Of a stretch of DNA of 64,000 nt, positions 8,211 to 17,823 are shown in pieces. Origin of the DNA: Clostridium sp. JN-9. GTDB lineage: Bacteria; Bacillota; Clostridia; Clostridiales; Clostridiaceae. Within the stretch, counting starts at the first letter, position 1, and every line of letters begins with the position of its first letter. The stretch is from positions 2,542,001 through 2,606,000 of the forward strand of contig NZ_CP035280.1 in NCBI RefSeq assembly GCF_004103695.1, in the 5' to 3' direction. A program made the position numbers and the translations under genes. The notes beneath the pieces were generated by a model. It searched no databases. It had not been told where the DNA came from and worked only from the letters and a program-made list of their open reading frames with translations.

Positions 8211-8435
8211 TTATTTTTTTTCTGATTTATTCCACAATATATAGGAGTTTGCAAGAGTAGCTAAAATCATTAAAATATATGGAATAGCAACTAAAAATGC
8301 ATCACTTGCTGAAGCACTGGAATTTTCATATTTTATATTATTACAATACACAATAGCTACATGCGCACTCATTAGATCAGACATTATAACTGCTAGTATA
8401 GTAGAAAATATTGATAATTTTTTATACTTATCCAA
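8211..8435 (-). CDS. small two-helix membrane protein, unknown
   Basis: A 74-residue protein with hydrophobic segments at about 8-26 and 45-66 and a lysine-rich C-terminus (WNKSEKK). It starts with TTG at 8435, about ten bases after GGAGG. No family is recognised and the neighbours give no clue. Confidence 0.5.
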   Translation of the reverse strand: MDKYKKLSIFSTILAVIMSDLMSAHVAIVYCNNIKYENSSASASDAFLVAIPYILMILATLANSYILWNKSEKK

Positions 8436-8690
8436 AACAAACCTCCATTTTATAATAATAATTTAGTTTCACATGGTCCAATAATCATTATACGTTTTCC
8501 AAGTTTAACGCCGCTCATATGATTTCTAACCTTTCTATGGTTAATATTATAAAAGTAATATATTACCAATATGGAATAAAAAAATTATATCATATTTACA
8601 GGTACAATAAAGCATAATTATATAAGTAAGAACTTTTTTAACTAAGAACTAAACGTAAGAGGTAAGAACTTTTTAGGTAATAAGTAAAAG

Positions 8691-8762
8691 CCTATATTAG
8701 AAATATTCAGAGCTGAAGCAGATAATTACAGGAAAGTGAAAAAAGATATTCTTAAAAAGTGA
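8691..8762 (+). pseudogene. 3' gene remnant
   Basis: A short coding-like tail, reading PILEIFRAEADNYRKVKKDI then a stop, followed at once by a strong terminator. Its 5' side is cut by the TAAGAGGTAAGAACTTTTT repeat. The family is unknown. Confidence 0.35.
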
Positions 8763-8767
8763 TAATG

Positions 8768-8809
8768 AAAAATAGTAGCCCCGTACGCAAATGGATAGCT
8801 ACTATTTTT
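8768..8809 (+). terminator. rho-independent terminator
   Basis: AAAAATAGTAGC (8768-8779) pairs perfectly with GCTACTATTTTT (8798-8809). Confidence 0.7.
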
Positions 8810-9011
8810 TATTTAAACATTAAATAGTGATACCAGTTGCCTAAGCAACTAGAATTGTATACTATAGGATGTTAGCGCACCCTATTTTTATTTTCTGCAT
8901 TTCTATTTATATTATATCAAACTTTTTATAAAAATGAACATATTTTTTTGCAATTCACCTATGAAAATAAATTTCAACTACCTGTTTTTTACCTCTGTGG
9001 TAAATTAAATT

Positions 9012-9302
9012 TCATTGGTCTTTAAAATTTTCATCTTCAATTAATTTATGATATTTTTCCTCACTATTTTTCCATGAATCTCTTGATATAAGAAATGCAA
9101 GTGTAAATGATAGAATGGAGAGCTTAATAGAAGTAGAAACACTATTATTAATAATGTTTCCATCCAAAAAAAAACTAGTAAGAGAAAATGATATCATAAA
9201 TACTGAAAAAGCAATGATTATTCTTGTTATCATATAATAAAGATGTCCTTTTTCTCTAATACTTCGCCATTTTTTTAAAAAGTTTTTTTCTTTATCTTTC
9301 AT
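9012..9302 (-). CDS. small two-helix membrane protein, unknown
   Basis: A 96-residue protein with charged ends and two hydrophobic helices (about 25-45 and 55-73). AGGTGG precedes the ATG by about nine bases. The C-terminus is polar (EEKYHKLIEDENFKDQ). No family is recognised. A CACCTGTTTTTTACC box upstream resembles the sequence just downstream of its stop. Confidence 0.5.
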   Translation of the reverse strand: MKDKEKNFLKKWRSIREKGHLYYMITRIIIAFSVFMISFSLTSFFLDGNIINNSVSTSIKLSILSFTLAFLISRDSWKNSEEKYHKLIEDENFKDQ

Positions 9303-9416
9303 TTATATAACCACCTGTTTTTTACCCCTGTGGTGAATTTTTCATCTTAACTTTTAGTTCTTACCTCTTAGTTCTTACCTGAGTAATTGATTACCCATAA
9401 CATAATTACTCCATAT

Positions 9417-11117
9417 TTATCTCATTAATTTTGTTTGTCTTTCAAATAAATGTTTGAATATACTATCCCTTGAGCTCTCATTAATATTTATGAATTTAAA
9501 TTCATGGTAAACTTTGCATCCAATTTCATAAGATTTTATTATTTTACCTGAAGCTGCTATAGAAGTTTCATCCTCAAAATTGAATTTTATGAAATACACC
9601 ACATTTTTATTTAATTTTGAAGAATTCTCCTTATCAATATTAAATTTAATGCAGTCTCCTCCAATTTCAGTTATAGCAACATCATAATTATTAGAACTAT
9701 TAATACCAATCTTTCCAGGTATATTCCACAATAGGCTGAAATATTTATTTAAAGGTTTATGAGTCAAACTGGATATAAATATATGATTTCTTTTAAAAGT
9801 TTGTAATTTGGGTATATACTCAAATATCTTTCCTTCTCTTTCAAAATATAAGGTTGAGCTAACAATCTTATTTATGTTAAAATTTCTTAATTTATTTTCA
9901 TCCCTGCGAAATTGAAATTCATATCCTGATTCCCTTTTTATAAGACTGCCTTGAAAAGCATAATCTTTTGATTTAGTGCTGAATAATAAAGTACTCCATG
10001 TAATAGGTCCCATTATATTATTATTATCAGTTACTAAATTGCCTCTTAAAATACCTGCCATTATATCAGCTATTTCAGGGTCGAACTGCTTCCCTTTGTT
10101 CTCCAGCAGCTCATTTATTACCTCATCAATTGGCCTTGTTTTTTTATAACTTCTTTCAGACAGCATTGCATCAACAGCATCTGCCACTGCAATTATCCTG
10201 CTCATTAAAGGTATTTCTTCACCTTTTAGTCCATCTGGATAGCCTGTACCATCATATCTCTCATGGTGATGCTTCACTATATCAGGCACATTATTCAAAT
10301 AAACAACTCCATTAATAATTTCTTTAACAATATTGTAACTGTAAGTTGGATGATTTTTCATGATTTCGTACTCTTCAGCAGTTAATCTTCCTTCTTTATT
10401 AACAATGGATTGTTTTATGTATATTTTGCCAACGTCATGAAGCACTGAAGCCATGTAAAGATTATGCCTTTCTACCAGATTTAATCCTAATTTCTTTGCA
10501 ATAGAATCACACCAATATGCTACATTGTATGGATGATTAACCATAAATGGCTCCCTATCTCTTATAATTACAAAAAATATGTGTATAATATTTAACATAG
10601 TGGTTCTTTCTCTGTATTTCTCATAAATTGCATTAAAATTATATTGGATACGCTTAATTTTAGCCCTTATTTCGTATTGATTTAACTTTTCAATAATTTC
10701 TATTTGATTATTAAACATTCCCAAATACAAACAGCCAATTATTTCATCATGAATTATGGTTTGAGAAAAAATAGGTATGTATACTTCTTGTTCAATATCT
10801 TCAATGTAAGGATAGTATCGTTCATTATTATAGGAGTTTTCTCCTTTGCTATAAATGATAATCTGGTGTTCCTTTAAAAGTAAATGAAATAAATTATTTG
10901 CTGTGGAATTTTTTAAGTAAACACTATCCCTAAAGTTGTCCATTAATTCATTATTTTTTATATATGAACTTTTTACTTTTGCAAATTGTTCATCATCATC
11001 AAACAAAAATATCCTGCATATATCACAATTGAACATGGCAGCTAATTCTGTTATTTGTTTAGTTAAACTTTCATCGAATTTATTTGTTTTATTTATTGCA
11101 TCGCATAGTGTTATCAT
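9417..11117 (-). CDS. GAF / HD-GYP / PilZ-like cyclic di-GMP phosphodiesterase
   Basis: A 566-residue cytoplasmic signalling enzyme. Residues about 15-165 form a GAF-like sensor. The HD-GYP domain follows at about 185-355, with the metal-binding HDVGK, the HHERYDGTGYP motif and FDPEIADIM. The C-terminal 200 residues resemble a PilZ-type c-di-GMP binding region (TEIGGDCIKF), though the usual RxxxR and NxSxxG signatures are not clear. HD-GYP enzymes hydrolyse c-di-GMP to GMP. A GGDEF cyclase gene lies 1 kb away on the same strand, so the two may act on one pool. The start ATG is followed closely upstream by a TTAACTCTTAACTTTTAAC repeat. Confidence 0.88.
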   Translation of the reverse strand: MITLCDAINKTNKFDESLTKQITELAAMFNCDICRIFLFDDDEQFAKVKSSYIKNNELMDNFRDSVYLKNSTANNLFHLLLKEHQIIIYSKGENSYNNERYYPYIEDIEQEVYIPIFSQTIIHDEIIGCLYLGMFNNQIEIIEKLNQYEIRAKIKRIQYNFNAIYEKYRERTTMLNIIHIFFVIIRDREPFMVNHPYNVAYWCDSIAKKLGLNLVERHNLYMASVLHDVGKIYIKQSIVNKEGRLTAEEYEIMKNHPTYSYNIVKEIINGVVYLNNVPDIVKHHHERYDGTGYPDGLKGEEIPLMSRIIAVADAVDAMLSERSYKKTRPIDEVINELLENKGKQFDPEIADIMAGILRGNLVTDNNNIMGPITWSTLLFSTKSKDYAFQGSLIKRESGYEFQFRRDENKLRNFNINKIVSSTLYFEREGKIFEYIPKLQTFKRNHIFISSLTHKPLNKYFSLLWNIPGKIGINSSNNYDVAITEIGGDCIKFNIDKENSSKLNKNVVYFIKFNFEDETSIAASGKIIKSYEIGCKVYHEFKFININESSRDSIFKHLFERQTKLMR

Positions 11118-11150
11118 TATATAAATCTCCTAACTCTTAACTTTTAACTC

Positions 11151-12029
11151 TTAACTTTTAACTGTAATCTGTGACACCAGTATCCCTGCAAGTATAAATA
11201 TGCAGCCAATATATCCCCTGGTGTTCATGGTTTCTCCAAGTATAACTGCTCCGCCGATAGCTCCAAACACCGATTCCATACTTAATATAATAGCTGCTGT
11301 GGAAGGCTTGGCATACTTTTGTGCAACCACCTGAAGGGTATAAGCTACTCCAACGGACAATAAGCCTCCGTAAAGTATTGGAATACCAGCGCTGACAATT
11401 CCGCTAATGGTGATTTTTTCAAATATAAGTGCGCATATAAGGCTTAATATTGAACAGGTAGCAAATTGAACAAATGATAATTTAAGAGAATCCACCTTTT
11501 TTGTAAAATAATCTATGGTTAAAATGTGAAAGGCCCAAAAGAAAGCACCTATAATCTGAAGCATGTCCCCAAAGGCTATAGTAAAATTTTCATTAATACT
11601 AAGTAAATAAAGTCCTATAACAGCCAGAAAAACTCCTGCCCAGGCGCTTTTCCCAATTTTATGCTTCATGAAAATGCCTATAACAGGCACCAGCACAATA
11701 TAGAGTCCTGTAAGGAAGCTTGCCTTTCCTGCAGTGGTATAAATAAGTCCTATCTGCTGAAGTGTGGAGCCTGAAAAAAGAAGTGCCCCCACCAGTATTC
11801 CAGGCAGTATGGTATTCTTTGCAGACTGTTTTGTATTATTGCTTTTATTTTTCTTATTAAAATAAATTATTAAAGGAATAAGAGAAATGCTTCCCAGGGC
11901 AAATCTTATTCCATTAAAGGTAAATGCCCCTACATATTGGGAGCCAACTCTCTGGGCTGTAAAGGCAAAGCCCCATATTGCAGCTGTCAGCAGAAGTAAA
12001 AAATTGGCCCGCAGTCTTTTATTATTCAT
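11151..12029 (-). CDS. DMT-superfamily (EamA) membrane transporter
   Basis: A 292-residue protein with about ten transmembrane helices arranged as two EamA repeats. Family signatures include LLLTAAIWGFAFTAQRVGS at the N-terminus and the second-repeat motif SMESVFGAIGGAVILGETM. It probably exports metabolites, but the substrate cannot be predicted. It lies 27 bases downstream of the GGDEF gene on the same strand. Confidence 0.87.
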   Translation of the reverse strand: MNNKRLRANFLLLLTAAIWGFAFTAQRVGSQYVGAFTFNGIRFALGSISLIPLIIYFNKKNKSNNTKQSAKNTILPGILVGALLFSGSTLQQIGLIYTTAGKASFLTGLYIVLVPVIGIFMKHKIGKSAWAGVFLAVIGLYLLSINENFTIAFGDMLQIIGAFFWAFHILTIDYFTKKVDSLKLSFVQFATCSILSLICALIFEKITISGIVSAGIPILYGGLLSVGVAYTLQVVAQKYAKPSTAAIILSMESVFGAIGGAVILGETMNTRGYIGCIFILAGILVSQITVKS

Positions 12030-12056
12030 TTATAGTTCTCCTTTTAATTTATACAG

Positions 12057-13265
12057 TTACGCATCAGCAGTGCTGTTTCGGCTTTTTTTTGCTTCATAAA
12101 GAGCATTGTCCGCAGCTTTTATAAACTTTTGAATTGATGAGTCTTCTGATGGAATCTCAGTATGGACACCGAGACTTATGGTAATGCACTTGGCAACAGA
12201 TGAATACATATGCGTTATGGCCATTTGTTCCACCTTTTTTCTAAGCTGCTCTGCATATTCCACTACCTTTTCCTTTTCCATATAAGTAATTATAACTGCA
12301 AATTCCTCTCCTCCATATCTGGCCAGCATGTCCGAAGAGCGCCTTAAGCATGAAGACAGCGCTGAAGCCACCTTTCTCAGGCACTCATCACCCTGCTGAT
12401 GTCCATAGTTATCATTAAATGCCTTAAAGAAATCAATATCTATCATAATTAATGACAAAGGTATGTGCTGCCTCTTGCAGATGTTCCACTGTGTTTTTAT
12501 GGCTTTGTCAAAGGCCATACGGTTGGATATATGTGTCAGGCTGTCCGTTAAGGAAATCTTCTCCAGCATTTGGTTTGCCCTGTTAAGCTTCCTGTTTAAC
12601 TTGTTAAGCTCAGCATTTTTCTTCTGCAGCAGTTTTCTTATGTTAAAAACATCCACCTGCTTTTTATAATGCATACAGGCTATGACCCAGGCCACTAATA
12701 AAAATATAGTGCTGTTCATATAATTCTCCAAAAGAATATCATAGTATCTCTGAAAATGTGGAAGAAGCATAATAAATATTACATGGTTAATTAAATATAT
12801 AATTAATAAATTTATTGGTTTATAAAATGGAGTTACTGCAATGGCTATTATTGCCAAAGTGTACACAGTAATCTGCCCTGATGATAATTGGTCCAGTAGC
12901 GATATTCCCCCGCACCATAATAAAATAGATATTATAAAGCATGTGACTGTTCTGTTAATGGTTGTCTCATACTTTGATATATCATTACCAGCATGGAAGA
13001 ACATAACAGCATATACGATCATGGCAGTAAGTAAAATTATATGCATAACTCCATAATATATCTGTGGTTTAGCAAAGAGCATGACCCTGTTTATCATGAA
13101 CCACAGTATGAACTGAAAAGCCTCCAGAACAATTAGTGTTATTGCTGCAAATTTTCCTCTGGTTACATTCAATTCATTTATATCATCTGTAAATTCTTTT
13201 CTGTACTTTTGTTCCACAGATGCAAATAAAAAACTCTTTATTAACTTAATTATGTTAACAAGCAT
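12057..13265 (-). CDS. membrane-anchored diguanylate cyclase (GGDEF)
   Basis: A 402-residue enzyme making c-di-GMP from two GTP. The N-terminal 200 residues hold about six hydrophobic segments (a membrane sensor), followed by a short coiled coil (QKKNAELNKLNRKLNRANQM) and a complete GGDEF domain at about 240-400. The active site reads RYGGEEF and an inhibitory I-site RSSD lies five residues before it, so product inhibition is expected. DSLTHISNRMAFD and DIDFFKAFNDNYGH match the family. Confidence 0.92.
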   Translation of the reverse strand: MLVNIIKLIKSFLFASVEQKYRKEFTDDINELNVTRGKFAAITLIVLEAFQFILWFMINRVMLFAKPQIYYGVMHIILLTAMIVYAVMFFHAGNDISKYETTINRTVTCFIISILLWCGGISLLDQLSSGQITVYTLAIIAIAVTPFYKPINLLIIYLINHVIFIMLLPHFQRYYDILLENYMNSTIFLLVAWVIACMHYKKQVDVFNIRKLLQKKNAELNKLNRKLNRANQMLEKISLTDSLTHISNRMAFDKAIKTQWNICKRQHIPLSLIMIDIDFFKAFNDNYGHQQGDECLRKVASALSSCLRRSSDMLARYGGEEFAVIITYMEKEKVVEYAEQLRKKVEQMAITHMYSSVAKCITISLGVHTEIPSEDSSIQKFIKAADNALYEAKKSRNSTADA

Positions 13266-13306
13266 TTTTCTACACCTTATTTCTAAAAATTATTAATTAT
13301 TATAAA

Positions 13307-14572
13307 TTATAACACATTTTTACATAATTTTTTCGTATATCTTTCTTCAAATCTTCCAACCCAGGCTAAAAATAAGCTTGCACAAATTCCAAGGATAAAG
13401 CATATGACCCAAAGCGTGGTATTTCCGTATTTTGTCATAAGCATTCCAAATACAGTAGGTGAAATGGCAGAGCCTATGCTCATAATAAGAGGCCATGCAG
13501 CATTAAACCTTCCCCTTTGATTTATTGGAGAATGGTTTGCAATGTATACCCCTGAGTTTGTGGCTTCCAATATTTCTCCCAGAGTATATATAACTGCTGC
13601 CAATATATAAAATGGAAAGCTTTTTACAAAACCAAGAAGCCCCAGTCCCACTGCAAAAAACAAAGATGCCATGGAAACATTCATAATAGGTTTGATCTTA
13701 ATTGTAAGTTTTATAATAAATGTAGTTAAAATAATGATTACTATTCCATTGGTGGACATCATATATCCATAATATTTAGAACCTAAATCTGATCCAAACA
13801 CCTTTGTCATCTGAAGTGGCAGAACAAATTTAATACTTGAATAAATAAAGGAATTTACCATGGCTCCTGCAAAGAAAAGCAAAAGATATGGCCTTTTTAA
13901 AAGTGCCTTTATTACATTGGCGTCCTCTGCAGATTCATTGTCATGTCTTGCTTTGCTGCTTTGAATTTCCTCTCTGCTTGGTGTTGTGTCCTCAATGCCG
14001 AAGTATAAAAGAATTAATGTAAGTGTTATTGCTATGAAATTTCCAAGGAAAATAAGCCAGGTATAATTTTTATAAAGAAAGGCTGCAATTAATGGTCCAA
14101 TGGAAAACCCTACATTTATTCCAAGATATAAAAGAGAGTATGCCTGCTTTCTATTATCCTTATTGGTTAAATCCGCCACCATGGCTGAATTGGCAGGCTG
14201 TGCAGCATTACCAAGGAACCCTGCAATTATTAAAAGCCATGCAATTACTATGGAATCCCCCAAAAATGCACAGGGCAGATAACATAAAGCTGTAAGCCCC
14301 TGAAAGGTTAAATAAAGTTTTTTACGTCCGAATTTATCAGTAAGCTTCCCCCCTGCTACTGATCCAAGAACCTGAGCCACCGCACTTATAGAAAAATATG
14401 TACCAGCTCTTACTGTGCTGAATCCAAGATGTTCAGTTAAAAAAAGTGTTAAGAAAGGATAAACAAAATTGCCCATGGCATTAACTACCCTGGCAGAAGC
14501 CAACACATACACAGATCTTGGCAGCCCTGAATAAATGTTAAATCCTTTAAAAGTTCTTTTTATAAAATTCAA
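13307..14572 (-). CDS. MFS family transporter
   Basis: About 421 residues with twelve predicted helices. The loop 2-3 signature GKLTDKFGRKKLYL is clear. It resembles drug-efflux or sugar-type MFS proteins and the substrate is uncertain. The start is set at TTG 14572 because GGGGGGTG lies just upstream; the frame could extend to 14626 without a site. Confidence 0.85.
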   Translation of the reverse strand: MNFIKRTFKGFNIYSGLPRSVYVLASARVVNAMGNFVYPFLTLFLTEHLGFSTVRAGTYFSISAVAQVLGSVAGGKLTDKFGRKKLYLTFQGLTALCYLPCAFLGDSIVIAWLLIIAGFLGNAAQPANSAMVADLTNKDNRKQAYSLLYLGINVGFSIGPLIAAFLYKNYTWLIFLGNFIAITLTLILLYFGIEDTTPSREEIQSSKARHDNESAEDANVIKALLKRPYLLLFFAGAMVNSFIYSSIKFVLPLQMTKVFGSDLGSKYYGYMMSTNGIVIIILTTFIIKLTIKIKPIMNVSMASLFFAVGLGLLGFVKSFPFYILAAVIYTLGEILEATNSGVYIANHSPINQRGRFNAAWPLIMSIGSAISPTVFGMLMTKYGNTTLWVICFILGICASLFLAWVGRFEERYTKKLCKNVL

Positions 14573-14724
14573 CTTTTCACCCCCCCGAAATCTAAGCATT
14601 AATATTAATTGTAGATGATAAGCCAAAAATAAACAATATATTTTTTATTTAAATTTTAAAAGTTTATATACTTTTTGAAATTAAAGGTGTATAATATTAA
14701 TATTATAAGAAAGAAGGTGATAAA

Positions 14725-14865
14725 TTGAAAAAAGATTCAGTATTATTTACTCCTGATGTTATAGAAGAATGCTTAAGTGAAGCTTTGGATGTTGCTGAAA
14801 AAAGCACAAAGTATACAGGAAGAAAAGTTTCTTCAAACAGCAGAATAAAAAAATCATTGAAATAG
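14725..14865 (+). CDS. 46-residue small protein, unknown
   Basis: A short gene starting with TTG behind GAAGGTGATAAA. It encodes 46 residues: an acidic helical front (DVIEECLSEALDVAEK) and a basic tail (TGRKVSSNSRIKKSLK). A terminator follows directly. The good ribosome binding site and terminator suggest a genuine transcript, but no family is recognised. Confidence 0.5.
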   Translation: MKKDSVLFTPDVIEECLSEALDVAEKSTKYTGRKVSSNSRIKKSLK

Positions 14866-14890
14866 CCTCCTGGACAAGGGCTTTTTTTAT
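14864..14890 (+). terminator. terminator of the small gene
   Basis: AGCC and GGGCT flank a short loop and are followed by a run of seven T at 14882-14888. Confidence 0.45.
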
Positions 14891-14900
14891 TTTTTGATAA

Positions 14901-16819
14901 AAAAGGGGCTGTCGCATTAGCATAAAAAAATATGCTAACGCGGCAGCATTTTTTTTGTGTTTTATAGAAAATTTAATGATATTTTAGTCCCCAATGAGCT
15001 TGATAATTAAAAAAAGACGCACTTTAATAAGCCTTTCATATTAAGGCTTTTTTTGATTTGCAGAGTTTTTAAAATTTTAAAGTTTGATAATTATGCACCT
15101 TTTTTAAGTGGAAAAAGATGCGTTTCAGTTCTATCTAACTGAATTTTATTATGTAGCTTATTTATATTATGTGCCATTGCTAACAAAATACTTTCTGCCA
15201 AAACATTCTTTTTACCTTTGCATAGATATCTACGAAATCCCATATCCTGTTTTATCTCTCCAAAAGAGCCTTCGGCTTGAATACTTCGATTCATTCTCAA
15301 CTCGCAACCATCATCACTTATAATTCTTTCAAGATCCTCTTTGCGAAGCATGTTGAATAGTTTTGAAGTCTCAAGATTTTTAACCCTTTCTTCTAATGGC
15401 GTTTTACAGTTATGTCCTCTTATGCATTTACTCTTGTAAACACAGTTACTGCAGTCCTCACAAGTATAGATTGTTTTTTCACTTATATAGCCAGTCTTAC
15501 TTTTCCTTTTTACTATTTTATTTACTGTTAGTTTCTTATTATTTTTGCAAGTATAATAATCGCCCAATTCAGTATAATCCATGTTTTCTATTCTGCTTAT
15601 ATCATGTTTATATTTTCTTGTTTTTGATATTTCATAATTTGCTGGTTTAATATATGATAGCTGTCCATTTTCTTTGATATAAAGATAATTTTCTTCACTC
15701 TCGTAACCTGAATCCGCATCAATTTTAAAATACTTAAAGTACAAGGAATTCTCCATGCTTTTTATAAATGGAATCAATGTTGTTGTGTCCCCAGGCTTAT
15801 CGCAAACAGTAACCCATACTATATATTGGGAATCTACTCCATTCTGAACATTGTAACCTGGTTTTAACTGACCATTTTTCATAGCATCCTCTTTCATCCT
15901 CATAAAGGTTGCATCTTTATCTGTCTTGGAATAGCTATTACGTTTACCGCAGGTATGGATTTTCTGTGTATATTCTTTTAACTTTCTAAGGTATTCCTCA
16001 AGTTTTTCAATAGAACGTTGAATAGGAGTTTTCCTTTTACCACATCCATGTACAAATTCAATATTTTCTTCCTTTTTCAAGGCGTAAAGCTTTTTGCGTA
16101 GCTTTTTTACATGTTTCATTTTTACTTTGTTTTCGTATACAAGCTTTATTCCATACAATTCCTCACATTCGGCTACAAAATCAGCTAATTTAGAAAGTAA
16201 TCTCTCCAGGTTTTTTGAAACTGCTTTTTTCCAGACGAAAGTATACTTGTTAGCACATGCCTCTATCTTTGTACCATCAATAAATATAGTATCTCCTGAT
16301 ATTTCTCCAATCTCATAAAGAAAATTTGACATTTCAGCCATTATTGTTTCTGAGCACGGGGCAAAATGAATACTACGAAATCTTGCAAAAGTAGAATGAT
16401 CTGGTGCTGGTGAACCTTCTAAAAGGTACATGAAATTTACATCTCTTTTGCAGGATAGCTCCATTGCTCTTGATGAATAATTATGATTCATATAGGAGTA
16501 AAGTACAATCTTCAGCATCTGACGTGGCGTAGCCTGATTTTCCCTTATTCGGGAATAAGTCGAATATAAATCTGTTAAATCCATCTCCTCTACAAATTGA
16601 CTTAGCAAACGCACTGAATCATTATTGGGAATCATGTACTCAATATTTAATGGAAGTTTTAATTGATAATTTCCACGATATAAAGTATAATTTTTGTGTG
16701 AATTAATGTATTTTCTCATATGTTAATTTTACTATAAATCTTTCACTCTTTCGAGTGGAAGATTTATTTTTATGTAAAAAAGCTGCCGCACCAATTATTT
16801 TAGTGCAACAGCCCCTTTT
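14901..16819 (-). mobile_element. IS1182-family insertion sequence
   Basis: The ends are AAAAGGGGCTGTCGCATTAG (14901-14920) and, inverted, GTGCAACAGCCCCTTTT (16803-16819). A transposase gene fills the middle. The right end supplies the stop codon of the neighbouring gene at 16818. Hairpins inside the ends (for example TAGCATaaaaaaaTATGCTA) are typical of the group. A degenerate end of a similar element is seen at about 29036. Confidence 0.82.
15091..16719 (-). CDS. IS1182-family transposase
   Basis: A 542-residue DDE transposase that appears complete. The N-terminal transposase_InsH-like domain is followed by the catalytic core, with acidic residues in IFIDGTKIEA, KIDADSGYES and RSIQAEGSFGEIKQD. 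A cysteine cluster (CEDCSNCVYKSKCIRGHNC) precedes the last one, as in this family. Confidence 0.92.
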   Translation of the reverse strand: MRKYINSHKNYTLYRGNYQLKLPLNIEYMIPNNDSVRLLSQFVEEMDLTDLYSTYSRIRENQATPRQMLKIVLYSYMNHNYSSRAMELSCKRDVNFMYLLEGSPAPDHSTFARFRSIHFAPCSETIMAEMSNFLYEIGEISGDTIFIDGTKIEACANKYTFVWKKAVSKNLERLLSKLADFVAECEELYGIKLVYENKVKMKHVKKLRKKLYALKKEENIEFVHGCGKRKTPIQRSIEKLEEYLRKLKEYTQKIHTCGKRNSYSKTDKDATFMRMKEDAMKNGQLKPGYNVQNGVDSQYIVWVTVCDKPGDTTTLIPFIKSMENSLYFKYFKIDADSGYESEENYLYIKENGQLSYIKPANYEISKTRKYKHDISRIENMDYTELGDYYTCKNNKKLTVNKIVKRKSKTGYISEKTIYTCEDCSNCVYKSKCIRGHNCKTPLEERVKNLETSKLFNMLRKEDLERIISDDGCELRMNRSIQAEGSFGEIKQDMGFRRYLCKGKKNVLAESILLAMAHNINKLHNKIQLDRTETHLFPLKKGA

Positions 16820-17468
16820 AATTATTTATTTGATCAATTAGTAAACTTTGAATTTTTTCAGCACTATTAACATTCTTGAACTCAGGTATTATATTTTTGT
16901 CAAGAATAGCTTTGCCATTTTGAATTTTTATTTGACCTTGATATGGGCTTATTGGCAGGAATTTTTCTGTTTTATAATCTTTAATTTCTTGAGCTGTACT
17001 TGGTTTAAAATCTCTCAGGAAAAAAATATAGTTATCCCCTGCAGCATATATCTTAACATCTGGAATATCCACTTCATTATTTTTACCTGAACCGCTTTCC
17101 TGCATAACTTCAATAGTATCCCCAGCTTTTAAATCTCCTTTTAATGCCTTATGAACTTTTACTTCTGAAACAGTGTTTACTATGAATACATCTGGAAGTT
17201 TTGCTTTTGCATTTTCATTCATATAGTTCTTTTTGTTTACCCTTATAGGCTCATAAACTTTATCTACACTTCCAATTATAATAATATCACTAGCTTTTAC
17301 AAGGGAACTTATATCATGGTAAGTTCCAAATGATGGATTAGCAGACGGCAATTCTGCTTTATTAGAATTTAATTTTAAAATATTATATAAGCATATTGAA
17401 GCAATTATTGCTAATATTACCAGCAGACTTGGCTTTAACAAATTTTTAGATTTTATCATTATATTCAC
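16818..17468 (-). CDS. exported hypothetical protein, 3' end at an IS junction
   Basis: A 216-residue protein with one N-terminal hydrophobic segment (about 13-30), likely a signal anchor, and an extracytoplasmic domain containing SSLVKASDIIIIGSVDKV, which resembles secreted clostridial proteins of unknown role. The TAA stop at 16818-16820 straddles the IS1182 end, so the natural C-terminus may have been shortened. Confidence 0.6.
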   Translation of the reverse strand: MNIMIKSKNLLKPSLLVILAIIASICLYNILKLNSNKAELPSANPSFGTYHDISSLVKASDIIIIGSVDKVYEPIRVNKKNYMNENAKAKLPDVFIVNTVSEVKVHKALKGDLKAGDTIEVMQESGSGKNNEVDIPDVKIYAAGDNYIFFLRDFKPSTAQEIKDYKTEKFLPISPYQGQIKIQNGKAILDKNIIPEFKNVNSAEKIQSLLIDQINN

Positions 17469-17823
17469 CTATTTTTATATTATTGTTATATAATTATATA
17501 TTCTTCCAATGATTTTAAATTCCTTTTTATTATATATAAATATTATTTTCTTTTTTTATTTGTGTTTCGCCCATGTCGCTATGCCTTAATTGAGATGCCG
17601 CATGTGATGCGACATTTTTATTAAAACAAACAACAAAGAATAAAGATTAAAGATCAAATAAGGATAATTTTTGCTGGCAGCAAAAATTTATAATCAAACC
17701 AAATAATTTAGGGAAGCACAAAAAGCACTTCCGTGAAAGTGCTGAAAAATTATAGGATTTTAGATGCTTTACTTCTGCTTTCTCAAAAACCACTGCGGAT
17801 TCCACATTTACTCGGCCAAAGTA
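17469..17823. other. intergenic region with two hairpins
   Basis: ATGCCGCATgtgATGCGACAT at 17595-17615 followed by TTTTTA is a terminator-like hairpin on the + strand. AGCACTTccgtgAAAGTGCT near 17721-17740 is a second. Read on the minus strand, 17750-17820 looks faintly coding (YFGRVNVESAVVFEKAEVKH) but has no start, so it may be a remnant beyond the winged-helix gene. Confidence 0.4.

Larger units (their letters stand above)
8436..9011. other. gene-poor region with hairpins and remnants
   Basis: AT-rich DNA with no intact gene. It holds a TAAGAACTTTTTTAACTAAG repeat tract (about 8625-8688), a gene remnant (8691-8762), a terminator (8768-8809), a small hairpin AGTTGCctaaGCAACT near 8836, and a copy of a TTTATATTATATCAAACTTT tract that also occurs near 7944. 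Confidence 0.5.
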
